Below, piece by piece: positions 1-9,713 of a stretch of 64,000 nucleotides of DNA. How positions within the stretch are numbered: position 1 is the first letter of the stretch; each line of letters begins with the position of its first letter. The notes below the pieces were generated by a model that was given only the letters and a program-made list of their open reading frames with translations, was not told the origin of the DNA and did no database searches. The position numbers and the translations under genes were made by a program. This DNA is from Xiphydria camelus (Eukaryota > Arthropoda > Insecta > Hymenoptera > Xiphydriidae), in NCBI GenBank assembly GCA_963678675.1, contig OY783199.1, positions 15,012,232 through 15,076,231 of the forward strand, read 5' to 3'.

Positions 1-223
1 GTCGAATTGTTGATTTCTCTATGCTTCAGGTAAAAAACACATAACTTCTGGTAATGAATCAGTAATTAGCAACGTTGAGAGTGAAAGGGTACGTGAATGC
101 AATTGTAAGAAAAGCGCTCCAGTTTACTGAAGCGCAACGCTGCAATTATTTGTTTCAGAAAAAAAATGTTTTAAACAAAACTTGTATCCTCTCTACAATT
201 TTCATAATACCTGCTTACCTTTT

Positions 224-332
224 ACCTAGGACGCGCTGGTAAGAAATTAATGGAAATAAGATAATGCATACTGCCTCGGCTACTAGGTTGGCGAGGTATT
301 CATGGTCGCGATGCTACGAAACCCCTACGAAA
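224..332 (+). repeat. Direct repeat, copy 1
   Basis: About 109 bp that recurs at 1010-1121 in the same orientation with roughly 90% identity; both start near TTACCTAGG and run through a GCGAGGTATTCATGGTCG block to GCTACGAAACCCCT. The two copies bracket a decayed transposon tail and a tRNA-like sequence. The family is not recognised. Bases 1-223 hold nothing else I can name. Confidence 0.8.
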
Positions 333-431
333 TTTGGCATTTTTTTTTGCTCTTACATTTCTTTATGGGAATTTTTGGCAAAAAACATTTGAAACACTGA
401 ATGAAACAATGAAATTTGCTTTTCCATAACG

Positions 432-589
432 CTTTTAAAGTGTAAATGTGCGTGAGGCAAAGTCCCATTCGTCAAAATAAATGCTCATGGTGTCAAAATA
501 CAGTGTGCTTCAAATGTTTTTTCGACAATTATCATCCAAAATTATGCACAAAATCTTCGGCAGCCAAAAATTCCAATGACGAAATGTAA
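432..589 (+). pseudogene. Decayed Cys-rich C-terminal tail of a transposon protein
   Basis: The frame from 482 reads a zinc-ligand-like series (C-S-W-C, then C-F-K-C, then Y-H-P-K-x-C) and ends at TAA 587-589. The same series, with nearly the same spacing to a stop codon, occurs in the 95-aa ORF at 36742-37029 (minus). Upstream of 482 the match continues in another frame (C-K-C, then F-V-K) with an in-frame TGA, so at least one frameshift and one stop have accumulated. Cys-rich tails of this kind are found at the C-termini of some transposases, but the superfamily cannot be named from this fragment. Confidence 0.55.
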
Positions 590-795
590 GAGTAAAAAAA
601 ATGCAACGATGTTTCCAACTGTTCTTACAAATATGTAATATCGGTTCACCTCAATAAGGAAGAAAATAATGTAAAACTATGAAAAACATTGAAACTATTA
701 TTTCATTCGGTAATGTAAACCACTTTTTAATAACAAGAAGTGATTGCAATGAAATGAAAAAAGAGTTAATAAAGAAAAAAAGAAAAAAAACAACA

Positions 796-870
796 AGATC
801 TGAACCCACGACATCGAGACTCCCAGCCCGGCAACTTGACCGTTGCGCTATCGAAGCATTGGTGATGATG
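796..870 (-). other. tRNA-like sequence (A- and B-box-like motifs)
   Basis: On the minus strand a B-box-like GGGTTCAGATC follows an A-box-like TAGCGCAACGGTCAAG at tRNA-like spacing. The acceptor stem does not pair, so this is not a functional tRNA; it is more likely a tRNA-derived module of a repeat. It sits about 200 bp past the Cys-rich relic, a pairing repeated in the 36.3-37.8 kb element. Confidence 0.45.
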
Positions 871-1009
871 ATTGGGGATATTGGTGATGTACGCCAATTC
901 CAGACACTTGGAACGCGCGCGCGACACGATTTAAAAAAATTTGTTTCTCAAAGCACTGTTCAATGAAATTGAATCAATTTCGTTGATCAACCAAAAGTAG
1001 AACCGTTTA

Positions 1010-1121
1010 CCTAGGAGGCGCTGGAAATACGCTAATGGAAATAAGATAATGCATACTGCCTGTGGGCTACTAGATTGGCGAGGTATTCATGGTCGGGATG
1101 CTACGAAACCCCTGCAAGGTC
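1010..1121 (+). repeat. Direct repeat, copy 2
   Basis: Second copy of the 224-332 block, with small indels. The 784 bp separation makes a target-site duplication impossible; a segmental duplication or two insertions of one element is more likely. From 1122 to about 2010 I see only AT-rich unique-looking DNA without convincing coding potential. Confidence 0.8.
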
Positions 1122-2012
1122 CGGAAGGCCGAGAGCATCCCTCAGTCTCACTGACACTCGCAGTCAACTGCAGCAGCGCGCGCACACAAACGTCAGGGCG
1201 ACGTGAGTGAGAGCGGTGCGACACTATATATGTTTGCCACAGTTTGCGTAGTCAGTGGTGATCATCGCATAAATCTCCTTCCTTTTCAATTTAGCATATC
1301 TTGCAAACCAGGCGAGATACGTTGAATTGCTATTTATCTTTTTCTTCAGAAATAATCCAAAATAAACGATGGTATAATTGAAAATTTTTTCAATTGCAAA
1401 TTTCTATGTAAATTCAAGCATTTAAAACTTTAAAAATCAATCATGTGTAAACAACAATGAAAATCAAAATTTGGTTTCGCTAGGAAAAATGATGAGATTT
1501 TTCTAAACGGGTTACAAAAAAAAAATTGCAAAAATCTTAATTTTTGGATTTGTTATGAATATTTGAACATTTCAACTCATCTGGAGGTCCTAGCTTCTTA
1601 GGCGTTGAAGATAGGGTAAAAAGTGTAATAGCTTTTTTGTAGATAATTTTATTATCTACAACTTTTGTCTTAACTATTTTTCACTATGTCACGTAGTTTT
1701 CAAAATATTAGCGAAGAATCGATTTTTTCAACAATAAATAATTTTTTACAGCCGTACCCGGTTGGTGATTTTTCTTTTAATATATTCCCTCGATTAATAA
1801 CATCAAAACACACCTTTTCCCACGTTTTCGCCCGTATGTCTCAATTTTCGATTTATACGGAAATTTTACTGGACTATACGCCGCGTTTGGATCGAAGATT
1901 GCGCACGCGCCGTTTCGCGCCGATCCTTTTGTTACGAGTCGCTGATGCGAATTTGCGTCGGTCGATTTACCGATGATCATACTTGTGAATTTTTCAAATT
2001 GCAAATAGATTA

Positions 2013-2236
2013 AAAATGGGATATAGACGCCCCAGTACTCTGTTTAACTTTGAACGCGATTATCTCGAAACGCAGTGGAGATACGTGAAAAATGCAGAGT
2101 AGCTTTTTTGTAGTAAAAATGTCGATACACATTTTTTATTTCAACTTTTTTTCGCTATCTGCAATCGATTCCAAGATAACCGATTTCGAAATTGTTCTTC
2201 AACTGGGGCGTTTATAGACGTCCATTTTATCTCATT
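2013..2236. mobile_element. MITE-like element with TATAGACGCCCC termini
   Basis: The left end reads ATATAGACGCCCCAGT and the right end is its imperfect reverse complement (ACTGGGGCGTTTATAGACG). The interior (TTTAACTTTGAACGCGATTA, then the CGATTTCGAAATTG region) reappears at 24968-25500 and, in part, at 27945-28110, so it is a dispersed family. No ORF. Confidence 0.5.
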
Positions 2237-3340
2237 TTTATCATACTTTTTTCCAAGACCGGATATGTGAAAACGCTTCTGTTTAGACAGTCCGCGACGT
2301 TTCCGTGCACGGAAAAAAATGATTTTGCAGTTTCAGCAAAACCAGGTTTTGCTGCGAACTCGTTGCTATCTTGACCAAAATTGTATCCATTGCAGCAAAA
2401 GATACGTCCAATGGATACGTATGGGCGGACACGATGGTATCTCCGGCCGAGTATTCTTACACTCTCGAACGCACTTCTATCACGCGCCGTAAGCGCTGTC
2501 GATATCGCGAACGATACGCTAGGACGTACGAGATAGTGTCACAAGTGTAACAGACACTCATCGCCGGGGGCTCTTTTCATTTTCTAAGAGGTCATCGGTA
2601 CTGATTCACGGTGTACGCGAGTCCCCCTTACCTACTTTCGCGTACCTATCGCGTTCTCCTCGCCTTCGCAGCGCCCCGTTACTTTGTTGCGCAAGGCTAT
2701 TGTCGCTCGTGTGCGCGAACATTTGAATTCGCGGATGAGACTCGCGCGTCCGAAAGCGAAAGTTCGTTACGGGGAGCGTTCAATCGAGCCCGTAGCCGAA
2801 ATAATCGATCGAGCGGCTTTGCGAATCGAGTGTAGCCGGCGCGATGAGTCACTCGTCCGACGATAATTAAATTCGAGTTCACAACGCGATCGGATTTCGA
2901 AGTGCGAGCACTCGCGGGATCGGTCGAGCGTTCGCTTTGGGTGGCATTATCGAAGCGACTTCGGGGAGTCATTAGATGTGTGTTGTGTTTGTCGAAGAGA
3001 ACGATTTTCGCTTTTTTCCCCAATATTGCTCGGGAAAGACTGAAAATGTTTATCACCCTTCGTTGTTCTTCTGTTCTTATATTATGATAATTTATTTTGC
3101 GACCAAATCGTGGATGAGTCAGGGAAATCTGAGTATTGTATTTTTTCCGTAAAATCGCGCCGGTAGGGCCTTAGCGTGATTAATTTTTGATGTGTAAACA
3201 TCTATGCTATGGCTCTGCGGTACGACCTTCCTGGGAAATTGAGCGTCAGACGTAAGTCATGTAGATGTGACTGCGTCAGTGTGTGTGTGGTGCTACTGCG
3301 CATACTATTCGCGCAAGCTGGATTATCTCAACGGGAAAAC
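2237..3340. other. Gene-free stretch
   Basis: No supported gene. One CACGGAAAAAAATG motif at 2309 looks like a single terminus of the CACGG family, but no partner end is visible. Reading frames at 2600-3090 exist on both strands but carry no recognisable domain. Confidence 0.4.
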
Positions 3341-3346
3341 ATTTTA

Positions 3347-4148
3347 GAGAAAAATGTTTAATACAAAACACTTTAAGGATTTTCCCTTGGCTACCCAGTG
3401 GTCGTATTGGATTTGACCTTGACCGTGACCTTTAAGGTAATATCAAATGCCTTCCTAAACCGTTCATCCGATTGCGATGAAACTTTGGGGAATGGTTGGA
3501 CGCATGCCCGCGAAGGTTTCTGAGTTAGTAAATCTTATACAAGGTGTTCAAAAAGTACCGGTACGGATGATTATTATGCCTTCCTAAACCGTTCATCCGA
3601 TTGCGATGAAAATTTGGGGAACGGTTGGACGCATATCCGCGAAGGTTTGAGTTAGTAAATCTTATACAGGGTGTTCAAAAAGTACCGGTACGGATGATTA
3701 TTATGCCTTCCTAAATCGTTCATCTGATTGCGATGAAACTTTGGGGAACGGTTGGACGCATGCCCGCGAAGGTTTCTGAGTTAGTAAATCTTATAAAAGG
3801 TGTTCAAAAAGTACCGGTACGGATGATTATTATGCCTTCTTAAACCGTTCATCCGATTGCGATGAAAATTTGGGGAACAGTTGGACGCATATCCGCGAAG
3901 GTTTCTGAGTTAGTAAATCTTATACAGGGTATTCAAAAAGTCGAACTATACTTGACCTAAATTTGACCTCCGCTGACAATAAAGGTAACATGAAAAAAAT
4001 GGTCAAGGACACATTTGAACGTGAAAAAAAAAATTTATTTGACCTTGATATAACCTTGAAGGTCATGGTCAAGGTCAAATCCAATATGACCATTGCGTAG
4101 CCCGGGAAAAATACTAAAAGTTTTGTATTAAAAATGTATTTAAACAAT
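3347..4148. mobile_element. Foldback element with ~90 bp inverted termini
   Basis: Left arm 3347-3437 and right arm 4036-4145 are inverted copies (shared blocks TTAATACAAAAC, GGCTAC, TATTGGATTTGACCTTGACC). Between them lies the tandem array at 3448-3945. No transposase is visible; probably non-autonomous. Confidence 0.65.
3448..3945 (+). repeat. Tandem repeat, ~128 bp unit, four copies
   Basis: Units start at 3448, 3577, 3704 and 3833 (periods 129, 127, 129), each opening with TGCCTTC and closing with GTTCAAAAAGTACCGGTACG. Units 1/3 and 2/4 share variants (GAAACTTTGGGG against GAAAATTTGGGG, CATGCCC against CATATCC), which suggests the array grew by duplicating a two-unit block. Confidence 0.9.
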
Positions 4149-4159
4149 GGTGAACGGAC

Positions 4160-4206
4160 AAAATCAATTCACAATCTACCCGTGCGAAGTCGGGACGGGC
4201 TGCTAG
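4160..4206 (+). mobile_element. Helitron-like 3' terminus
   Basis: A short CCCG...CGGG hairpin (CCCGTGCGAAGTCGGG) lies about 10 nt before CTAG, followed by T. This matches the Helitron rule of a 3' hairpin plus CTRR ending at a host T. The start of the element is not identified; it may lie within or upstream of the foldback at 3347-4148. The AT-rich TCTAATATAATAATAATAAA at 4218 resembles a Helitron 5' end. Confidence 0.5.
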
Positions 4207-4856
4207 TAAGTTATAAATCTAATATAATAATAATAAATATTTTATTATAGAAAAAATTAAACTTCTTTATGTCGAACTACGACGTCATATTCCCCAATTA
4301 AACTCGGACCGCAGATAATTGTAAGATGTTTACACATCCTCCGTGAGTACAACGGCACTCACACCTTTTTTAATGACACCTGGGTGGTCGGAATTTATTT
4401 ATGGGTCGTCGCGAAAAAGATTAATCGTTCGGTCAATTCTGGAAGCACTCTGGGGCGTGGGGAATTAGAAATGGGGGCGGATACGCGTGGCCTGGAACCG
4501 ATGGTTACACGGGGGCGTTTGATGAACGAGAAATTCGATGCGCGGGAGGAAAGATATTTCGATGGAGCTCTGTGCAATGCGGTGGATTATCTCGTCGCTT
4601 TGCAGTGGCAGCAGGGCTTCGGGCTTATCGGTTCGCTGAACGTTTATATGCGTATATCTCGTTACGGACAATTTCAGAGAGCTATATCTCTTTTACATTT
4701 GCTGGTTCGTATAGTTTGATATCTGTAGGATATCTGACATGGGAAAATTAATCTGGAATTGCGGATTTTATTGCGATCTCACGTTATGCCTCAAGGGCGC
4801 TATACAAATGGGGGTTACATTGATATATTTTTTAATATTACGTTCTTTCGGAAATT

Positions 4857-5203
4857 CAATTCCAGAGATTTCGATTTTCACGAAAAATCGAAAAAATATC
4901 AACTTTTGGCCAAAAATCGAAGTTTCCAGAATCGATCGCTCGATCACCCTATCTTATGTATTTTTTTGCGCTGATTACGAAAAGCACAGTTATTAGGTCG
5001 ATATCTCAAAGGAAATATAAGATATCGGCGATTTTATGTCGAAGAAATTATGTTTTCTCTAATAAAATCGACGATATCTCGGTTTTCCTTTGAGACTTCC
5101 CCAATAAAACTATGATTTTCGGAATCAGCACGAAAAAATACATAAGATAGGGTGGTCGAGAGCTCGATTCAAGAGATTTCGATTTTTACGAAAATTTTAA
5201 GGT
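4857..5203. repeat. Palindromic repeat, copy 1
   Basis: Inverted repeat centred near 5050. Arms share CACCCTATCTTATGTATTTT, GCTGATTACGAAAA and AAAGGAAAT-ATAAGATATCG blocks with their reverse complements. The same unit recurs at 5255-5475 and 53140-53600. No ORF of note. Confidence 0.7.
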
Positions 5204-5254
5204 ATAATCGTAAAATCGTCGTTTCGGCTTTTTTTCGTAAAAATCGAAATCTTC

Positions 5255-5475
5255 AGAATCGGGATTACGAAAATTACATTTATCAGGTCTATATCTTAAA
5301 GGAAGTATAAGATATCGGCGATTTTATGGCCAAAAAAATTATTTTCCCCCCATAAAATCGACGATACCTCGATTTTCCTGTGAGATTTGACCAATAAATC
5401 GGTCATTTTCGGAATCAGCACGAAAAAATACATGGAATAGGGTGGTCGGGCGATCGATTACAGAGATTTCAATTT
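5255..5475. repeat. Palindromic repeat, copy 2
   Basis: Second copy of the 4857-5203 palindrome, centred near 5342, slightly more diverged. Adjacent sequence up to 5845 holds no recognisable feature. Confidence 0.65.
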
Positions 5476-6498
5476 TTGCGAAAAATTGAGCTATCTACTC
5501 TGCTACTTTTTTTTTTATCGGTGTAGCCATGAAATTAGTCCCGAATTACGATAATCACATATTTTCCCCGATAAAATTCCCGAAAGCCGAAATTATATGT
5601 AGCAACTATAAGCAACTATCAGCGAAAGACTTTGAAAGTATACATAAGTAAGTATATGTAGAGATCGTAAGCATTCGATTTCTTCTACATCGCAATTCCA
5701 GTGGACATCTCCCGGCTTGATCCTTTAACCCAAACCGCCGATCGGCGTGTTCCGGAGGTATCTTCGATACGACGAAAAAACTTGTTGGATGTTAAAGGGT
5801 TAACTCCGCTCTAATCCAAGTCGCCTCCGAGCGAGCTCGATCACGCACGGAGAAAAATATTAATGTACCGTGTACTTTCGTGCATCAGTAAAAATTTTGC
5901 TGTTACAAGAACTTCTGAGAATGTATTTGTAACTGCAATTTAAAGTACCGGTTACTGCTACGGGCGTATACGTAACTTGTCAATTGGAGTAAATATTTCG
6001 CTGTAAATGTAACATGTGAAGCAGTATACGCAACATTTAAAGCAAAGTAAAAGTTACAGGTGAAAAATGTTAACAGAAAAAAGTAAACAGGACAAGTTTT
6101 TGAAGTAAATCCTACAGTTCAGATGTATTATTGTAACATGTCAAAATTAGTTATAACTACTGTTTTGCTTGTGTTAAGAGGACTACTCACAGAGAGTCGC
6201 GCTTATTACATAAAGTAGTAGATTACGTACAGTTTAAAAAGTTACCATTACTGTTCAGCTGCTGTCGCGCTGAAAACTGAAGAGGGGAGTAAGTGCGTTT
6301 TAAGGTCTGAATTAGAAAAGTTGTGGAAGGGCTCGTGAAAGTTGAGTCATGTTTCTTATCATTATTCTTATGACGCGTTCAGTGTTCTTTTTCCAACCTA
6401 ACCCTTACCCAACCTAGCTATACCATAGTTTTGCACATGCGCACTTCCTTCTACTTTAATACAGGCGGCATAATAGATGGCGCTTCCCATAGTTGTGG

Positions 6499-6812
6499 GA
6501 TGGGAGTTGACAAGCGTCTTTAGCTACCTAGAAACTCGGTGCCTAGCACTGTTGCCAAGTTTACGTCTTTCATTACAATTTTAGTTCACACAGAGGGGAG
6601 GCTTCTATGAGTAGTACCCGTGTAGAAAGTTACATTTGGCAAAGTTACATTTACACAGCACCACTTGTGTAAGTAACTTTCTACGCGGGAACTACTCATA
6701 GAAGCCCCACCTCTGCGTGGGCTAAAATTGTAATGAAAGACGTAAACTTGACAACAACGCTGGGCACCGAGTTTCTAGGGAGCTAAAGACACTTGTTGGG
6801 AGTCGTCAATCC
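6499..6812. repeat. Foldback block upstream of the SAM gene
   Basis: Arms 6499-6645 and 6667-6812 are inverted copies with about 20 bp between them, so the stretch is almost a perfect hairpin. It ends 34 bp before the SAM-gene ATG, so it may contain or disrupt the promoter or 5' leader. No target duplication is clear. Confidence 0.8.
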
Positions 6813-6846
6813 AGTTATATATAGAGATCAGTGGTTGAATGTGATT

Positions 6847-9712
6847 ATGTGCAATTTCGTGAGTGATATTCTAACGGAGTGGGGGCTATCGACCCTTCAG
6901 GAGACATTTGAACGTAAGTATTTACAGCCTGTTGATTTTAACATAAATGATGTCTATCTAGTTAAAAATGAAACTGTGTACTTCAATTAAGGTTAGAATT
7001 TTTTTCTTGTGTAGAATTTTCGTTTTCAACCATTTCATGTACATTAAACATTTCCAACGCCTTAAGGACGTACATAGGTGAAATAATTATAAAGCTAACG
7101 TACAAGAATCTGTTTTTAAGTTTGATGAACGTATAGTATGCGTAAAAAGTTTTAAAGCATACGTTTGAGAAACGTTTTCTTTGAAACTTTCAAAAACATA
7201 TAGTGCAAGTAAAAAATTGTGAACCATATGTTAAAGAAACATTTTTATTTACAATTTTGAGAAACGTATGCTATACGATTGCTAAGATTTCAAAAAAACG
7301 TATAGTACGTTCATCAGCGTTTGAGAAAAAACGTTTGTGTCTTACGTAAATTTATCCAATATTTCTTTGCACATATCAACACCGTAAAATAAAATTTAAC
7401 TGCATTTAATTTACTCATGGTAGGAAATTTTCAATAAATGGTTATAATCCTCGATCAAAATTTCTGCGTCTTTGTAAACCTAAGAAATCTTTGTAGAAAC
7501 TTTTTGTAAATTTTTGCACCGATTGAAAAATTGGCATTCCTGTAGTACACAGAAAAGGATTTATTGACTGTTAATAAATTTTCGTTTGAATACGAACATA
7601 TAAATATTTATTAAGGAGTGTCTGCTCAATGGGCGGGCCGTATTGCATATTTTTGTTGCCCAACCGTCGGGCCTGCGAACCATCATGTAATATTTTGTTC
7701 CTGCACGGTCCGACTGTCATGTAGCATTTTGTTTGCTGTCACAATTAGAATTTTACAACCATACACGTTTCTTAGGACACTTTGTTGACGAAGAGGTATT
7801 CAAGTCCCTCAACAATGAAATGATTAAAGATTTGATCCCTCAAGTTGGATTACGATTCAAATTTTGCAACCATTACAAAGAATTTATTGAAAAAGACAGG
7901 ATTGAAGCAACGGGAATTTCAGATCGAACCAATCGTCAAAGCGAAATCGAAGAAGCACGTAAGTGAAACTGTAATATGAAAAACAAAGTAACATGTACGC
8001 AATTGTTTGATATATAAATGTATCAATTTTTCATAACAAGGGCAAAGTTCTTCCAAATCCCGCAAAAAGAAATTCTCAACAGCTGACACTGTCGAAGAGA
8101 TATTATCGACATCTCAGTATGGGAAAGAGGTCCTTTCCTGTTTCGAAAAATTTAAAAAGGTGGATTATTCAAAACTAGCTGCTACTTTGATAGGGCACGC
8201 AATCGCAGACGATCCCGATACTAGGTATGGGTAAATTCTGAAATGTGGCGTGGTATAGGTAAATATACGGATAAATTTTTTACATTTTATATTTTTAATG
8301 TTCTATTTTTATGTACAGAATACCAGAGTCGACTTTTACACGGTGGGCGGAGGAGATTGTTGATATATTTCCGGGAGAAAAGGAACGTACGTTTTACGTT
8401 CCATATCAAAGACTCCCGGAAGGCCCCAAATCTGCTGGGGGAATTTTGTGGAACAAGTATCTCAACAAACGTCGATTGTTACGTAGAATAGGAATTTTGT
8501 CGGAACCGGATTCATCGGTCTCATCAGTCGAAGGTATTTTTTGCTCATTTCTTTGATGGAACGGTAGGCTACAGCGAGTAACTTTTATTTGTCAAAATCT
8601 TATGGATTAATAATCTTACAGAAGCAGTTGAAGTTGACGAGGATGTTGAAAGTGCTGCAGCTTGGTTAAAGCACAATATCGAGCCAGAGCAGGAAGTTTT
8701 GGAGAAGTGGAAGACAACTTCAAGAGTCAGGCTACAGAACTCTAACACGACTACTACGATTACAACATACATGCAGACGTGGCGATGCTTGCGAAACCCT
8801 AATGGACATGTACTGGTATGTATCATTATTAATTTTCAGTATTATAACAGTTATTGGAAAGCACTTGCTTCTCTTCATATACGTCTCATATGCGAATTTT
8901 CATTCTTTCTTCATATTGATATCTGTTTCCGAATTCCTAGATAATAAGGTGCATAGGCAGTTTGTAAGTTCTATTTTTTTCAGATTGACATTGATTTCAA
9001 GTTTTTACATCCGGATGCGGTAGATTTTTTTTCCGAGTGGCCGAAAATAGCTCCGAAGATCATCAACGTCGGGAAAAGTTGTAAAGACAGACAGGTCAAA
9101 GACTTCCTCGAAAAGCACAAGGCTAAACTTACAAAAGAGGAGAATTTAGCAGCACTGTTACTCTTGCCTCTTCTCCTGGGCTCTGTAACTGTAAAGTCCG
9201 GACGCGCTGGGAAGCACTACAAGCCTACCAAACTGGAGGTACAAAAGGGGTTTCTGCTGCACATAGAGGTAAAGTTACAACGTTAAAATGTCGATTTTTT
9301 AATAATTACTCTGCATTCATTCCGAACACAATTTTGATTCTGTTTTGTCGCTTAAAATGTAATTTTTTCGTCATAGAAAATAGAGGACTTACAGCTGGAA
9401 ATAGAAAGAAGAAGAAACAGGCTCCAGGAATTCGGAGAAAGCAATCAACCTCTGCCAGTGATTGTGGGAACTTTGGATGGAATTGTAAGTTCTTTACTGA
9501 TAATTGAAGATGTTACGTACACTCTTCCATCTTCCATGAAGGCCATCGATGCGTGTTTCAAAAGTTACTACACATTAAACGCTCGTTATCCAGCTGAATC
9601 GAAGCACGTGTGGACATTTTTGCAGACACGCGTATATAAAGTAAACGAAGAAAATACAAATAATTATACTTGCGTCAATAAACTTATAAGTTCCTTGAAT
9701 TCCATTCCTTAA
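6847..9712 (+). CDS. SAM-domain protein of the transposon (7 exons, 487 aa)
   Basis: I assemble seven exons: 6847-6913, 7776-7958, 8041-8224, 8319-8533, 8622-8815, 8984-9268 and 9377-9712. All six introns have GT and AG ends and the phases add up to 488 codons with TAA at 9710-9712. Residues ~1-60 form a SAM-like helical domain (ILTEWGLSTLQ, split by intron 1, then MIKDLIPQVG), usually a protein-protein interaction module. Exon 4 carries a W-rich block (FTRWAEEIVDIFP, then WNKYLNKRR); exon 7 contains an aromatic motif ending HVWTFLQ. Proteins with this domain order are familiar as uncharacterised animal proteins next to transposases. The role is unknown; partner or regulator of the downstream transposase is inference. 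Start chosen at ATG 6847 because the SAM helix begins directly after it. The exon 2 acceptor (7775) has an in-phase alternative at 7748. Confidence 0.8.
7090..7345. repeat. Imperfect inverted repeat in intron 1
   Basis: Blocks such as CGTATAGTATGCG, CGTTTGAGAAACG and GAAACATTTTT appear in both orientations around a centre near 7225. Position inside the 862-bp first intron suggests a small foldback insertion or an intronic hairpin. Confidence 0.5.
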
Positions 9713-9713
9713 G

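Noticed and set aside
2309..2330. CACGGAAAAAAATG as an element end
   Set aside because: No partner terminus found within the nearby sequence.
3448..3945. Tandem units as a CRISPR array
   Set aside because: Units are contiguous 128-bp repeats with no spacers, in a eukaryotic context.
4384..4719. 111-codon frame
   Set aside because: No domain; overlapped by two minus-strand frames of similar quality.
5725..5803. TTAA-flanked CCC...GGG segment as a piggyBac MITE
   Set aside because: Only about 3 bp of terminal inversion; likely chance.
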